The position numbers were made by a program, and so were the translations under genes. Under the pieces are notes generated by a model. It had not been told where the DNA came from. It was given only the letters and a program-made list of their open reading frames with translations, and did no database searches. 64,000 bases of DNA from Channallabes apus (taxonomy: Eukaryota > Chordata > Actinopteri > Siluriformes > Clariidae). The DNA is taken from the NCBI GenBank assembly GCA_030522415.1, contig CM060127.1, positions 15,767,314 to 15,831,313 on the forward strand, given 5' to 3'. Below, one piece after another: positions 45,891 through 58,760 of the stretch (its first letter is position 1; each line of letters opens with the position of its first letter).

Positions 45891-48800
45891 CTTGCATGTA
45901 CCTAGGTATTTGTCTCAGATAGTTCTTCACACCTCCCACATGTTGTAGGTAGAGTAGGAAAAATCAGAGTTAAAGGTGGTGTGTTACAAATCTGTTGATG
46001 TGATGAATAAGGTAGCCAAAGTAAAAAAAAAAAAACACCAGACAGTATCATTATTGTTGGAAAAAAATGCAAATGAATAATAGTTTTAGTCATTTAAGTC
46101 AGCATGTTGAAAGGTTACGAACTTTCCTATAGTCTATAACCCCCTTTTATCTGAAAATGAGTAAAGAATCAAGGTGACAGACTGACACAAAACACCAAAC
46201 GCAAGATGCTAGGAAATGTGACCTCAGCCTTTCCTCCAACAACAGAACTAATCTGTGTTCAACCTTGATTTCCTCCCGCGTTGTTTGCCGACACTCTACA
46301 TATCTTGCCTTTCTGTCGCTTTAATGCAGAAACAAACAGAACATTGCAAATCTTCCAAACAACAAATGTTTACTTTTAACAGTGTCACAGTCAAGTAGTT
46401 TTATACACTCTATCTTAACTCCACAGCCAACTAAACACACATGTTATCTAGCATTTATTGGTCTGCTACCTAATTCAGTCTGTATTTATTATTTGAGTGT
46501 AACTATGCAATCAACTTCCCCCTCGCGTTAGCCACTGGTTTTGAATATCAAAGTCATGGATTTGAATATTGCTCTGTTTGATGACAAAAAAAAAAAAACG
46601 TTTTTTAACCGATTGTTGCAAGCGCATAGAGTAGTTTTTTCCAGCAGTAGATGGAACTTCACATCAATTTTTTTCCCATGACGACAGCAATAATAAAGTA
46701 GGTCATAATCACGTAACTACTGGTTATTTAACATTCTGCTAATATTACAGTATCTCATCAAATTTATAATGGGGGAACTTCATGCACCCAAAGAATTATG
46801 TGAACGGTATTATTAGAACCCATTGTGATAATTTCAGAAAGCTTGTTCCATGTAAATTGGCTATCTAACTGCCACAATATCTACTCAATGTGTTCAGGAT
46901 GATCAGTTAAACAGCCGTTATTTTTTGCCATCCAAGTGAGTAATAGTCAAATGACTGACTTCATAAATAATTAATGTGCTTTGGTAGGATAAATCACCCT
47001 ACACAAAAACATGCAGGTAAATGACAAGAAAGATATTTTTCTGGTTTTCAAGCCAGCATGGCCTGAATATCGGTATGGTCAAAAATCTTGAATAAAATGC
47101 TTCACTTATTATAATAAATGAAATGAACTGAAATTACTCACAAAACCTAAAAATAGCTAATTTAGACTGCATTAAAAGTCAACATCTAAGTCATTTTTCA
47201 GTCAGTGCATCAGTGACTCATGTGGAGTGTAGTAACTGCTCAACTGTCTATTTATTACAGACAATGCTGAAAGTTTGACTATTTCATATGAAACAAGGTG
47301 CAAGTTTTAACTCTTGCATCTTATCTTGCATGTGTACTTTTCCGAACATAATAATTAAATTAATTGTCGATACGCACAATGATAAATTAACATAACTTGT
47401 ATTATAATAAGAAAATAATCAATAATCGAGTGGTCTGATAAAGCAGAGTTACTGTTACTAATGTTACAAATGTTGGGGGTGGTGAAGTTGCACGCAGAAA
47501 TATTTTCTTCCTTTTACACCATAGTAACTTTCAGTCATTGTGGTACACTCTAGACAAGGTGCCATACTCTCATTCACTTTTTGGGCACTTTGACTGTGAC
47601 AAGACTAAAAATTCAGTTAATTAAAAATGACAATAAATAGATACATTTTATCTAGTTATAGGTTTGTTTAAAGTCACAAAGAAACTACGAAAGCTATGAC
47701 TCATTATTAACCTGTTATTTTTATATGATACTATTATTCCTGCGCAAGATCATCTTTATTACTCACTTTTACACTGAAAAAGGCAATAAAAAAGAAAAAA
47801 GAAAGAAAGAACGAAAGCAGCTCGTCTTGTTTCTAAGAATGTCGTCTGTCCAAGATTTTATTATGATGAATACAAAACTACAACTTTACCACTGCCTGTT
47901 ACAATGTGCTGACACTGGAGACTCCTTCCATAAACAGTAAATAAAATCTTTTCATTAAAAAAACGACAAAAAAAAAACATGTGGATTTCAACATATAAAC
48001 AGTTACACACGTTTTTAAAAATGTTAATGTGGCACGTCGGTCGTACAAGTCCCTGTGTAAGCTGTTGTGATATACTGTAAAACTGTGATTTGGAAAACTA
48101 ATGTTAAAGCTGCTGTTAAAGAATGTTAATTGACACTTTCTGATGGAATCGGATTAAAAAAATTCAGCAGTGCTGCGGTAAAGTTCAACATGTTTTTCAG
48201 AATAGGTCAATGCTCGTTTATGTTACGTTGTGGAGCCATGCTGCAGGAATGGCATCTTTACACAAAGAAAGGAATCTAAAACATCTGCACAACACAGACA
48301 AACACACACTTCATATCACATACCAGCATGAATGCTAACATGTCAAGTGCACATGCACACACAGACAGACATGCTGAACTAACGTAAGCACAGCATGACA
48401 CATGGCTCAAGAATCGCCAAACAGACAATAGGGTATAGTTGCATTTAGGTTTGTCACACATCTGCAGGCCAGAGTCACTCCAGCCATTTCCTGATCGAAC
48501 AATGAACAATGGTCTAACTTCTGCACCAAGCGAAGCTCAACATAAACACGTTCAAATAAACATATTTGTAAAATAACCTTGATCACACAATCCAATTTTT
48601 GGCACAAACAACAAGGACAGGTATATTCCTAGATGTGAGAGAGTTTATTGTGGTACAAATAAGGACATTTTTGGACAACTGTTTAGGCAAACATATCTCA
48701 TAGAAGACATGCACATCGAAAATGAAATCTAAAATACTACTAATAAAAAAGGTTAGTCTTATTATGTAGGTTATCTGGAAAGATGTCAATTCCCCATTTA

Positions 48801-51800
48801 TTTCCTACTTTCCTAATGAATTCAACAGAACTGGGAGGTACAATTAGGAATTTGTAGACTGTACCCACATATCGCTTTATTATGTTTAAAAATTATATCA
48901 GGTTAATTTCTCACAACCGCATGTGGATTTGGGGTTAGAAAAAAGGTCTCTCTTTTATCTCTTAACTTATATCAGTATGTGTACACTCTTCCTCATGGCT
49001 ATATACATTACAGTGTATGTGCATAGGATTACCTGTCAATAAACACATTTTTCTACATCAGGGGTTATCAAGTGGCAGATCGTGGGCCCTGAACATGATT
49101 CCCAAAACAGAGACTGGGACTGAAAGGAAAATACTGTAGCTGTTGATCTAGCTGTAGCTGATAAATTTATGAAAAACAACAACAACAACAACAACAACAC
49201 AGTCTTACAGTCCGGAGACACTAGTTTTCTAAACGCAAACCATTGTTACTTCTGTAGCAGATCTTCTGTTGCAGTCAATCACAATGGAAATGATTTCTCT
49301 GAAGGGAGTGAAATTTACCTGCAAGGCTGAAGAGGGAATTTTTCAAAATTAAGATTTTGCATGTTATGAAAATCTGATTAGTAAAACTTGAGCACCAAAA
49401 CAGAATGTTTGGAGAAGGACAGATTAAATTCGTGAGTCGAAAATAGTAACATCAAGCTCCAATATGAAACCATAATATACAGTACTGTATATGTAGCTGT
49501 TACTGCCATGCAGTAATGCTAGGTGATTAGCCGAACCTTTGTAAGCTAGGAATGCTATGTAAGCATAACTTTTTTTGTTGTTGTTTTTGAATCCCCTTGA
49601 GCTGATTAACATTTGTAATATACCTATTAGCTAAAAATCACCATATTCTTAAGTCTAATTAGTTAAAATGTAAAACTAAGAATTGAAATCCAGACCTACA
49701 GAATGTATTGCTATGTTTGGGTTTAAACGTTTTAAATCTATTCAGTGATACAGGTTTGTGTCTCACAACCATAGATGAGTGGTGATTCCAAAAAAAAAAA
49801 AAAAAAAGGCCAGCATGTGACACTCAAGAAGTTTAAAAGCTTTGCTAAGCTGTTGCTGAGTAACCGTGCTTTTAAATGACTTTAGAAATACGCATGTGGA
49901 CTGGTTTCTTCAGCATTTCTCAGATAGTTCATTCTGAGAAATTTTCGCTCTCACGTCCTTGGCCTCTAAGATTTTGATACAGATACTGTATAGCTTTATA
50001 TTTAAGTGAACCATAACCACAGGCTTATAGGGTTGTGCCCTCGTCATTACTGTGGATACAGAGCTCTGTTTCGACAACAGATTTTGCTAGCGTGTGAAAC
50101 CTGATGGGCTGGTTTGTCTGTTGGGCTGCTGACATCTCCAGCCCTGACAGCAGACCCTAAACCACACATACATATGCCCAGCAACCGCCCCCTTCCAACA
50201 CACATACTCATCCACTAAGTCTTTACCAACATTTACAGCCTATTTACAGCCCACGTAACATGCTTCTATTTCTACCTGTTTTTATCAGTTCTCTTTTGAC
50301 ATAAAGATCTTGATATCGACCACATGAATAAATATAGATAACTTACAGTAACGAACCCTATACTGAAAAAAGAATGATTTATAAGCGTACATTCTCCACC
50401 TCGGTTCGCGTGCAAGAACTAAGTCTGCTACTAGAACTATAAAAAGGCCAGAGGAAGTCAAGGTGCTGATAGAACTAACATCCTGTTTTAGTGCAGCGAT
50501 GGGGGGGAAGGGGGGTGAGACAGACAAGAGGACGCACTCAAAGTGTTCCAGTTATGGGACAGGAAATAAAATTCAGCAGAAGTTCAAAAAAAGAAAAACT
50601 CCCTTTAAACTAACAGGTAGAAAAACCACATCATGGCAGACTGCGGTTGCTCCCTGTGTTACTGATTTTTGAGAATTGAGAATGTGAGCCAAAGTGGCGC
50701 CTGTCATGTTACGTAATGCACATCTAGAGAACAGGACCTATGTTTGTCCTCCCTATTGGTGTGAATAGAGACCAACATGCGGTGAAACCTGATTCGAGGG
50801 TCTCAGTATGCACGCTGATTTCCCCCCGCAGTCCTCTGACAACTTTACAAAAGGCTTATGTGCTACCTAGCAACACCCGATAAGCCCCAATTAGCTCCTG
50901 AATAATTCTGACCCCGATGCACATATACAGCAATCTGTCGTATATGTCAGCTACACCAAATAATCTCTTGTACCTTGCAACCATCTAAACTATGTATGCA
51001 TGAAAGCATTACTGCAGTCTCCCTGACCACACACTGATTTAGATCTTATTTAATAACATTTAATTAATTACCACTAACTGCAACAGCTATGATTAAATAC
51101 CCAGTGGATCGTTTTCACTTCTTCTTTTCTTCCCTGTCCAAATATCTCTGACACACTTACTTAATGTATTGTGTGCTGTATGTCTGTATTCTATGCATGT
51201 GCCACAAAAACCATGCATGTGAATAACACAATATAGAAAGAATAATACAACCTGAACAAAGCCAATGTGCTATTTTTCATTCATAATAGTTTTACCATAA
51301 AATGACATCATGCACTGTCTCCATGGCTTTTCACAAGTCTTCTAGTTTCTTCTCATGTCCCAAAAACATGGCATTAGGTGTTTTGCAGGTATTAATGTGC
51401 ACCTGCATGGTGCCCTTTGATGTATTTGTTATCCAACTAGTAGGCTCTGGATCCACTATGAACCAGACCAGTATAAAGCTGCCACTCATACATACAACAT
51501 CATTTTATTATACAGTAAAATCATGCTAGTGCAAATAGTTTGTTATCCAGGAATACAATACGACTAACACTTTGGATGAACCGTATGTACTGTACTCACT
51601 ACTTAGGTATACGTAGTGCACAATATTCCAAATGAAACACTATTAGAACAAATTACAAATAATAATAAAAATCAAACACTACTAAAATCATCTTTTAGAA
51701 TGTTTCGATACATTATTTTAATAGAAGCTAAGTTTGAAATCATACAGTGTCTGTGAAATTTGAGAGTAAAAGTAGAATGGCTTGAACGGAAAAAAAAGTT

Positions 51801-52924
51801 AATAATAATGAATTTAAATATAACAGCGCAGATCGTGTGAACCTCTGTTCTGACAGCCCTGATGTGTGGGCGTGTGCATGTGTGTACATGCACACGTTTC
51901 AGTTGTCCTTTTCTCCTAAGTCAGTCGTCTATACGGTGTGCAGACGTCTCAGTTGCGCAATGATTTATCTCGCACTAATGTGCTGTGTGTCCTCTTCAAC
52001 GTGAAAAATCTACCTTCATCCTCTCTCAACGCTGTAATCACTCATATCATCACGTTTTACATCTTTCCCACCTCACGGCTTTTAGTAAAGCCACAAAGCT
52101 CAGCATGACTGTCGTCACGTATGCAGTAAGATTTGTAAACGAACAACCACAAATATCAAACGCACTGGGGCAAAACTGTGTGCCAAACTACATTTTGCAC
52201 CGCAAGAGATTTCTTTTAGAATGAAGCAGACAGTTTAAAGACGCTTGAGCTCCCATACTCTGCTGTGCTGTACACTGTCAAATGTAATGATATTGATTCG
52301 AGCTACATAATGTAAGTTATATGGAGCTGAGAGCATGGGGGAGGGATAGAGAGTAAAAGAGAGAGAGAGAGAGAGAGATGGCAAGAGAGGCAGTGATAGA
52401 AACAGGAGGAAAACATTCCATGTGAAGGACAAGGCCACAGAGGGAGTGATAGGTGAATTTGTGTGACCTTAGCTGAGCTGATAAATTGTAGTTCTCTCTC
52501 TCTCTCATGCTCCAAGGCTAAACACTATCACGTTATCAGCACAGTATCAAGAAGCTGTCATTCATTCACACCTCCCTACTGACCTGCCCCAAATACTTTC
52601 CCTCACTATTGACTGTTCCAAAGTACCAATCATTTATCATAATGTTAGTTTTACACCATAGCGTTGTTGAATTCTTAAATCTGACAGATCAAAAAGTTTT
52701 GATTACATTTCTATAACAGCAACTCTGACATTTCCTCTAATGAATATTCGTTTCCAGGGGAACTGCTAACTCGCCAGGGCTTGTACAGATACAAGTATAT
52801 ACAGTACAGTACTGTATATTACAATACAGTAGCTTTGGATATTCTAAGATTAGAACTAATCGTATAAAAATGTTTCGCTACGGTATGTACATCTTTTATG
52901 TCCCCCTTGCATCAAAATATCTCT
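45891..52924. other. 7 kb without recognised genes, upstream of s1pr2
   Basis: AT-rich sequence, probably the first intron or 5' flank of s1pr2. Small features: (aac)n at about 49173-49198, an A-run at 49790-49807, an 18-bp palindrome around 49476-49493 (atatacagtactgtatat) and (ga)n at 52359-52378. No protein domain, RNA gene or full transposon end was recognised. Confidence 0.5.
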
Positions 52925-53480
52925 GACTTCTGAAGGTGTGCTGTGGTATCTGGCACCAAGAAATTTGGAGGCACCTTAATGTTCCCCTGACCTATCCTGG
53001 ACAATTTTCGCGGTGTGTTGTTCTGCAACAGTGTTTCGGTTTTTGGTACGTGTCAAAGTAGCATCTTGATTAATGCAAAGATCTATAGTTTCCCAGAAGA
53101 GCATTGCTCACTGCATCATACTGCCTCTGCCATCACATGATATAAAAAATACACCGGATTTGGCAGACCAGGCTACGTTCTTCTATTACTCATTGGTCCA
53201 GTTCTGATGCTCATGTAACAGCATGGGAAGTGTGCCCGATCTACGGCTATCATTCTATCATAGCCAGCATTCACTTTTTCACCAAGCTGTGGTACACTAG
53301 CACTTTTGGCAAACCTTCACTCCGCACACGCAGCAATGAAACTTAGGTGACCCATAAGGTCTGCTGTTTTGCAGATGCTCTGTCCTAGTCATCCAGGAAT
53401 CAGAATTTGGCCCTTAGATCCTCGCACTCAACATTTTTCCTGCTTTTAGAACATGACCATTAGAAACTGACTGCTCAATC
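52925..53480 (-). mobile_element. old Tc1-like transposon relic
   Basis: The plus strand shows, in order, tctgaaggtgtgctgtggta, tacgtgtcaaagtagcatct, tggtccagttctgatgctca, ttgcagatgctctgtcctag and aatttggcccttagatc. These are antisense landmarks of a common fish Tc1-like family whose terminus is seen at 60695. Many indels, no open frame. Confidence 0.6.
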
Positions 53481-55016
53481 GTTGCATTATACTGTATATC
53501 TCACCTCTTGAAATGTTCCATGAGCTTATGTATAATGAGCTGATCAATTTGCGGGAACTGTCAAATATAAATATAGTTACAGATATCTTCTTCTGCATCA
53601 GTGCTTAGTAACAGTAAGTACACTTGCTTCAGCACAGAGGATGTTGGGTTTCTGGTTTCTTGGTTACACAACATGCAGCAGTTTGTTTTTAGTCTGATTA
53701 TGAGAAAAAGAGAAGCTATAATTGGTATAATGAAAAGGCGAACATGTGCTTACTTTAAATAAACAGTTTATTTAATAAAGTATTATGGCATTTTTTTAAA
53801 TAAATGAAAATCTATCCGATGGCCAATTGCTGTGCGAGAATGAAAGCATATCAAGGTGTCTTGTGCTAAAAAACCGGCAAAAAAATCAAAGTGGCAAAAA
53901 TTAGGTGATAAGCACGGAGACACGGAGGCTAAATAGAGAACAATATCTAAGTAAAGTGAGTAGCACAAAGGTGAACAAGTATATCGACAGGACGTGTGCA
54001 GAGAAAGAAATGCATATCATGCACAGCAAATCAGCCACAGAAAGAGTTGTCTAGCTTGGCGTCTCTTTCCCATCCGCTGTGTTCGTCTAACACAGGTACA
54101 GTAGCAGAGCAGCAACAGCGGCAGATATTTGGAGTACCTCAAGGTTCGTACATGATACGTGCGCACGCACATGCACACAAGCACGCACGAACACTTCTCA
54201 ACATGGATTAGTGCAAATAAGCAGGCTTTTAAAAAAGCAGAATTTTGCAATGACCTTTAACCTTTGCCATTATTCAAAGCAATGAGAGAAAAGTTTAGTC
54301 TGTGTAAAGGTTTGAAGTGGGTGCTCTTTCACTTCTCCCTTACTGACGCCACATAAGAACCGCAGTCAGGCATCAGCAAGTGCATTTAACTGCTCACTAA
54401 TAATACATTACTCCAATGCTATCTTATTTCAGCAGTTACTATTGGTCAAACGCTCATTAAACAACACACTGAGACATCTGAGCTCTGATTTAAGCCATTA
54501 TTGGATTTCAAGACACCTGGATTTTAGCTTGGTAATCAGGTTATTCAGTGCATGTATTCTGGTAATCTGATATTTTCTGCCTAGTCCGCTAATGCACACT
54601 ACACACTCTGGCGTGATGCCTTACCTAGACTCAACATGAGTTTGTGTATGACTTAAAGAGTCTGTAACTTAACATGACAAATGTAAATCAATGTAATCGA
54701 ATTGGATAGTACACTGGTTTCCCCAAGGGGATAAAAACTTTTGAACACCATGATTACGATGAGCTGTTTAAGAGTAACATATTATAGTAGGTAGTTTAGT
54801 AGTTAGATGCTTGCAAGGTCACACACACCTCTTCCTGTTAAAGTAGGCAATTCTCTGTCCTGTTGACGAAGCAAAAGCACGTAGCTCTTGAAAATACTTA
54901 GCAGTTATTAAAGACATCACCATATGCAGAAAGTATTGCAAAGTATTCACAAAATTTTGGTTAAAAAAAAAAAAAAAAAAAAAACTTCTAAAGCATCTAA
55001 ATAAATTATATATATA
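53481..55016. other. intergenic, no gene recognised
   Basis: No coding similarity seen. An A-run at 54963-54984 and a short TA run precede the Tc1 element that starts at 55017. Confidence 0.5.
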
Positions 55017-56636
55017 CAGTGGTGTGAAAAACTATTTGCCCCCTTCCTGATTTCTTATTCTTTTGCATGTTTGTCACACTTAAATGTTTCTGCTCATCAA
55101 AAACCATTAATTATTAGTCAAAGATAACATAATTGAACACAAAATGCAGTTTTTAAATGAAGGTTTACGTTATTAAGGGAGAAAAAAAACTCCAAATCTA
55201 CGTGGCCCTGTGTGAAAAAGTGATTGCCCCCCTTGTTAAAAAATAACTTAACTGTGGTTTATCACACCTGAGTTCAATTTCTGTAGTCACCCCCAGGCCT
55301 GATTACTGCCACACCTGTTTCAATCAAGAAATCACTTAAATAGGAGCTACCTGACACAGAGAAGTAGACCAAAAGCACCTCAAAATCTAGACATCATGCC
55401 AAGATCCAAAGAAATTCAGGAACAAATGAGAACAAAAGTAATTGAGATCTATCAGTCTGGTAAAGGTTATAAAGCCATTTCTAAAGCTTTGGGACTCCAG
55501 CGAACCACAGTGAGAGCCATTATCCACAAATGGCAAAAACATGGAACAGTGGTGAACCTTCCCAGGAGTGGCCGGCCGACCAAAATTACCCCAAGAGCGC
55601 AGAGACAACTCATCCGAGAGGCCACAAAAGACCCCAGGACAACATCTAAAGAACTGCAGGCCTCACTTGCCTCAATTAAGGTCAGTGTTCACGACTCCAC
55701 CATAAGAAAGAGACTGGGCAAAAACGGCCTGCATGGCAGATTTCCAAGGCGCAAACCACTTTTAAGCAAAAAGAACATTAGGGCTCATCTCAATTTTGCT
55801 AAAAAACATCTCAATGATTGCCAAGACTTTTGGGAAAATACCTTGTGGACCGACGAGACAAAAGTTGAACTTTTTGGAAGGTGCGTGTCCCGTTACATCT
55901 GGCGTAAAAGTCACACAGCATTTCAGAAAAAGAACATCATACCAACAGTAAAATATGGTGGTGGTAGTGTGATGGTCTGGGGTTGTCTTGCTGCTTCAGG
56001 ACCTGGAAGGCTTGCTGTGATAGATGGAACCATGAATTCTACTGTCTACCAAAAAATCCTGAAGGAGAATGTCCGGCCATCTGTTCGTCAACTCAAGCTG
56101 AAGTGATCTTGGGTGCTGCAGCAGGACAATGACCCAAAACACACCAGCAAATCCACCTCTGAATGGCTGAAGAAAAACAAAATGAAGACTTTGGAGTGGC
56201 CTAGTCAAAGTCCTGACCTGAATCCTATTGAGATCTTGTGGCATGACCTTAAAAAGGCGGTTCATGCTAGAAAACCCTCAAATAAAGCTGAATTACAACA
56301 ATTCTGCAAAGATGAGTGGGCCAAAATTCCTCCAGAGCGCTGTAAAAGACTCGCTGCAAGTTATCGCAAACGCTTGATTGCAGTTATTGCTGCTAAGGGT
56401 GGCCCAACCAGTTATTAGGTTCAGGGGGCAATTACTTTTTCACACAGGGCCATGTAGGTTTGGATTTTTTTTCTCCCTAAATAATAAAACCCCTCATTTA
56501 AAAACTGCATTTTGTGTTTACTTGTGTTATCTTTGACTAATAGTTAAATGTGTTTGATTATCAGAAACATTTTGTGTGACAAACATGCAAAAGAATAAGA
56601 AATCAGGAGGGGGGCAAATAGTTTTTCACACCACTG
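55017..56636 (+). mobile_element. nearly intact Tc1-like DNA transposon, 1620 bp
   Basis: Both ends carry terminal inverted repeats of at least 60 bp starting cagtggtgtgaaaaactatt, flanked by TA target duplications (55015-55016 and 56637-56638) in a TA microsatellite. The ends differ by only a few substitutions. The layout (TIR, about 320-bp leader, one transposase gene, TIR) is that of the Tc1 family. The termini resemble the Passport group, but that sub-family call is tentative. Confidence 0.92.
55396..56418 (+). pseudogene. Tc1-like transposase (DD34E) with one premature stop
   Basis: About 340 codons run from MPRSKEIQEQMRTK to AAKGGPTSY, with a single in-frame TGA at 56104-56106. The bipartite paired-like DNA-binding domain includes GKGYKAISKALGLQRTTVRA and GRPTKITPRAQRQLI. 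The catalytic triad is visible: LWTDETKVELFG (first Asp), [12 protein letters not shown] (second Asp) and LNPIEILW (Glu), with 34 residues between the second Asp and the Glu. The TGA sits just before SWVLQQDN, where related transposases have a sense codon. A CGA-to-TGA change by CpG decay is likely. No other frame break was found. Confidence 0.9.
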
Positions 56637-56731
56637 TATATATATATATATATATATATATACAGTGGTGTGAAAAACTATTTGCCCCCCTCCTGATTTC
56701 TTATTCTTTTGCATGTTTGTCACACAAAATG
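56567..56731. repeat. palindrome: Tc1 right end and its inverted copy around (TA)n
   Basis: The last 70 bp of the Tc1 element (56567-56636) are repeated in inverted orientation at 56663-56731, separated by 26 bp of TA repeats. The inverted copy follows the right end (six C's in gccccccctcc context, then gtcacacaaaatg) rather than the left end, so it is a second right end facing the first. Confidence 0.88.
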
Positions 56732-56751
56732 TAATTTATATATTATTTATT

Positions 56752-56756
<5 letters not shown>

Positions 56757-56801
<45 letters not shown>
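56757..56801. repeat. (TA)n microsatellite
   Basis: About 20 TA units followed by a T run. Confidence 0.95.
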
Positions 56802-56809
<8 letters not shown>

Positions 56810-58499
56810 TTTACACCTTTCAGAATATCAGGAGATGTATGACTTATTGCGCGAGTATAAAAGAAAGTCAATGATTTATTCAAAGCTAAGTTTGAGAGTG
56901 ATGTTTTTTACACATTTAAAGAATATCATAAAACTGTATCGTGATGTCATTCGTATGACATCGATTTCACAGCTCATGTGCAAAAGTTCCCCGGATATAA
57001 ATATAGGGGCTGGAAGTATAGCACCTACAGTATATATAAAATTACTGTGAAACATCAGTTGGCAAACTAGCAAATTACTGAGCCAGTTTCAAACCATTAA
57101 AACCATCTTACAAACAACATCTTTCTTATCTGAGAAGGTATATTAGCATGTTGCAGTTGCAAATTGACCACAGAGGTAGACATGTTGCGTGTTTAAAAGA
57201 GAAACCATTAGACATTTGTGGTTGCTGTGTGTTTAAAAAAAAAAAACATGTTCACACTAGGCCACTTCCTCTTCCACATGCTCTAGTAAGGACAGTTTAA
57301 TTGCTTGTATGATACAATTTTGTATTTCAAACGATACGAATCAGGAAACTGTAAGCAAGCTGTAACGTTAGATGCATCCATTCGGAATGAATGAATAAAT
57401 AAATAAATAAATAAAAATAATATTCCATTACACAAGCGCATGTGGTACCTAAGTGGGTTTAAGGTGACAACCTACAAAAAGGCATGCGTTTAAATTCCTG
57501 CATTGCCAAGTTACTATTCTCGGGCAGCCTGTCTGCTCAGTCGCATCCTGTCTCAGCTGTACGGCAGCTTAAATAATGTATCAGTCACTACAATCTAACA
57601 GGTAACTGTAAAACCTAGTGCGTGATATACCGTATACTTATAAAATCTGCTGCACACAAGCCCACATCATAAGCAAGCACCATACTACTATGTATTCTTC
57701 AGATTCAAATAAAGCCAGTAACTCAGGAATCAGGTTATTCTCTAAGTATATTCTTAATCAGATTAATCAGTTACCCTTCTTCCTTTTCTTAAATCAAATA
57801 CCATCATATCAGCATAAAGTTTCTTATCATCCCTTGGATGAAATCAGTTTTTTTTATGTACTTTTGGCTGCTATTCATGTGCAACTTGTCTACCGGCTGC
57901 AGCTCTCCTTTGTATTTCCTGCATTGTGGTGCGCTCAGTTTACTGGAAAGTCGGGTATCATTCTCGTTATACATTTACAGCAGTTTCCTCTGAATTATGT
58001 CGTACAACATATACACAAAATAAAGTGTCCAGTTTTGAATGTGCGGAAACGTCAAGAGAGCAAGAAAGATGTAGAAAAAGTATTTACATAATGGAAACTG
58101 TGATAAATAACAGCAACAACAAGAGACATTCCTCTTCACTTCACTTTTCTCCCCTCTTATCAGGAAGGCATGACTGAAAGCTACCACACACGCTGAAAAT
58201 ATACACAGGCAAAAGTGCTGAGCTTGCAGAAGCATATACATGCACACGCACATACGTTCAAACTGAAAGAGGAATCAGAGACTGTAAAAATGAACACTGC
58301 AATATTGCAACAAACACCCCCCCCCAACCTCAATTCCACACAATGCCCCCAGTGACATTTGCGAAGTTATCAAACTGTTTGTGCCACTATTTATCTATAA
58401 TGCTCTGGTGTTGCACACAGGGCGTTTAAATCATAATTAAAACTAGGACTTTGCAAAAGCAAAGTCTGTGGATGATGATCACAGCTGAGATGCCACTGC
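56802..58499. other. intergenic, no gene recognised
   Basis: No domain seen. The longest open frame (57618-58091, 157 codons) lacks any family resemblance and has intergenic-like composition. Confidence 0.5.
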
Positions 58500-58760
58500 A
58501 GTCATTCCATTGAACGCTCAACGTGTGGAAGGACTGATCCTTAAACATTGATGGATAGTTTTTGCCAACTTGCGGAAGAGACGCATCTGTCTGTGGGAAC
58601 TGTACACACAATCAGTCACCAACACCACTTGCACATTACAGGAACTTGGCTGGGATTTATTGCCACATTCACCATACAGTCCTGACCTCAGTCTAAACCA
58701 TTTCCACATGTTTGGACCATTAAATGAGTTCCTGGGAGGACAGCGTTTCAGGCGTTAAGC
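58500..58760 (+). pseudogene. mariner-type transposase fragment
   Basis: In one frame from 58573: RRICLWELYTQSVTNTTCTL, QELGWDLLPHSPYSPDLSLN, HFHMFGPLNEFLGGQRFRR, then a stop. This is the mariner block around the last catalytic Asp (YSPDL), related to the fragment at 39713-39960. Neither end of the element was recognised. Confidence 0.75.

Noticed and set aside
45622..45939. Open frames on both strands of about 100 codons rich in His-Thr or Cys-Val
   Set aside because: They are translations of the (CA)n microsatellite and have no non-repetitive content.
49060..49130. caggggttatcaagtggcag, considered as a hAT end
   Set aside because: No matching inverted partner or target duplication was found nearby.
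52800..52822. Palindrome tacagtactgta, also seen near 49480
   Set aside because: Short AT-rich palindromes of this type are frequent by chance. No element context seen.
57618..58091. 157-codon open frame
   Set aside because: No domain, no splice-like borders, no family resemblance, and AT-rich composition like the flanks.
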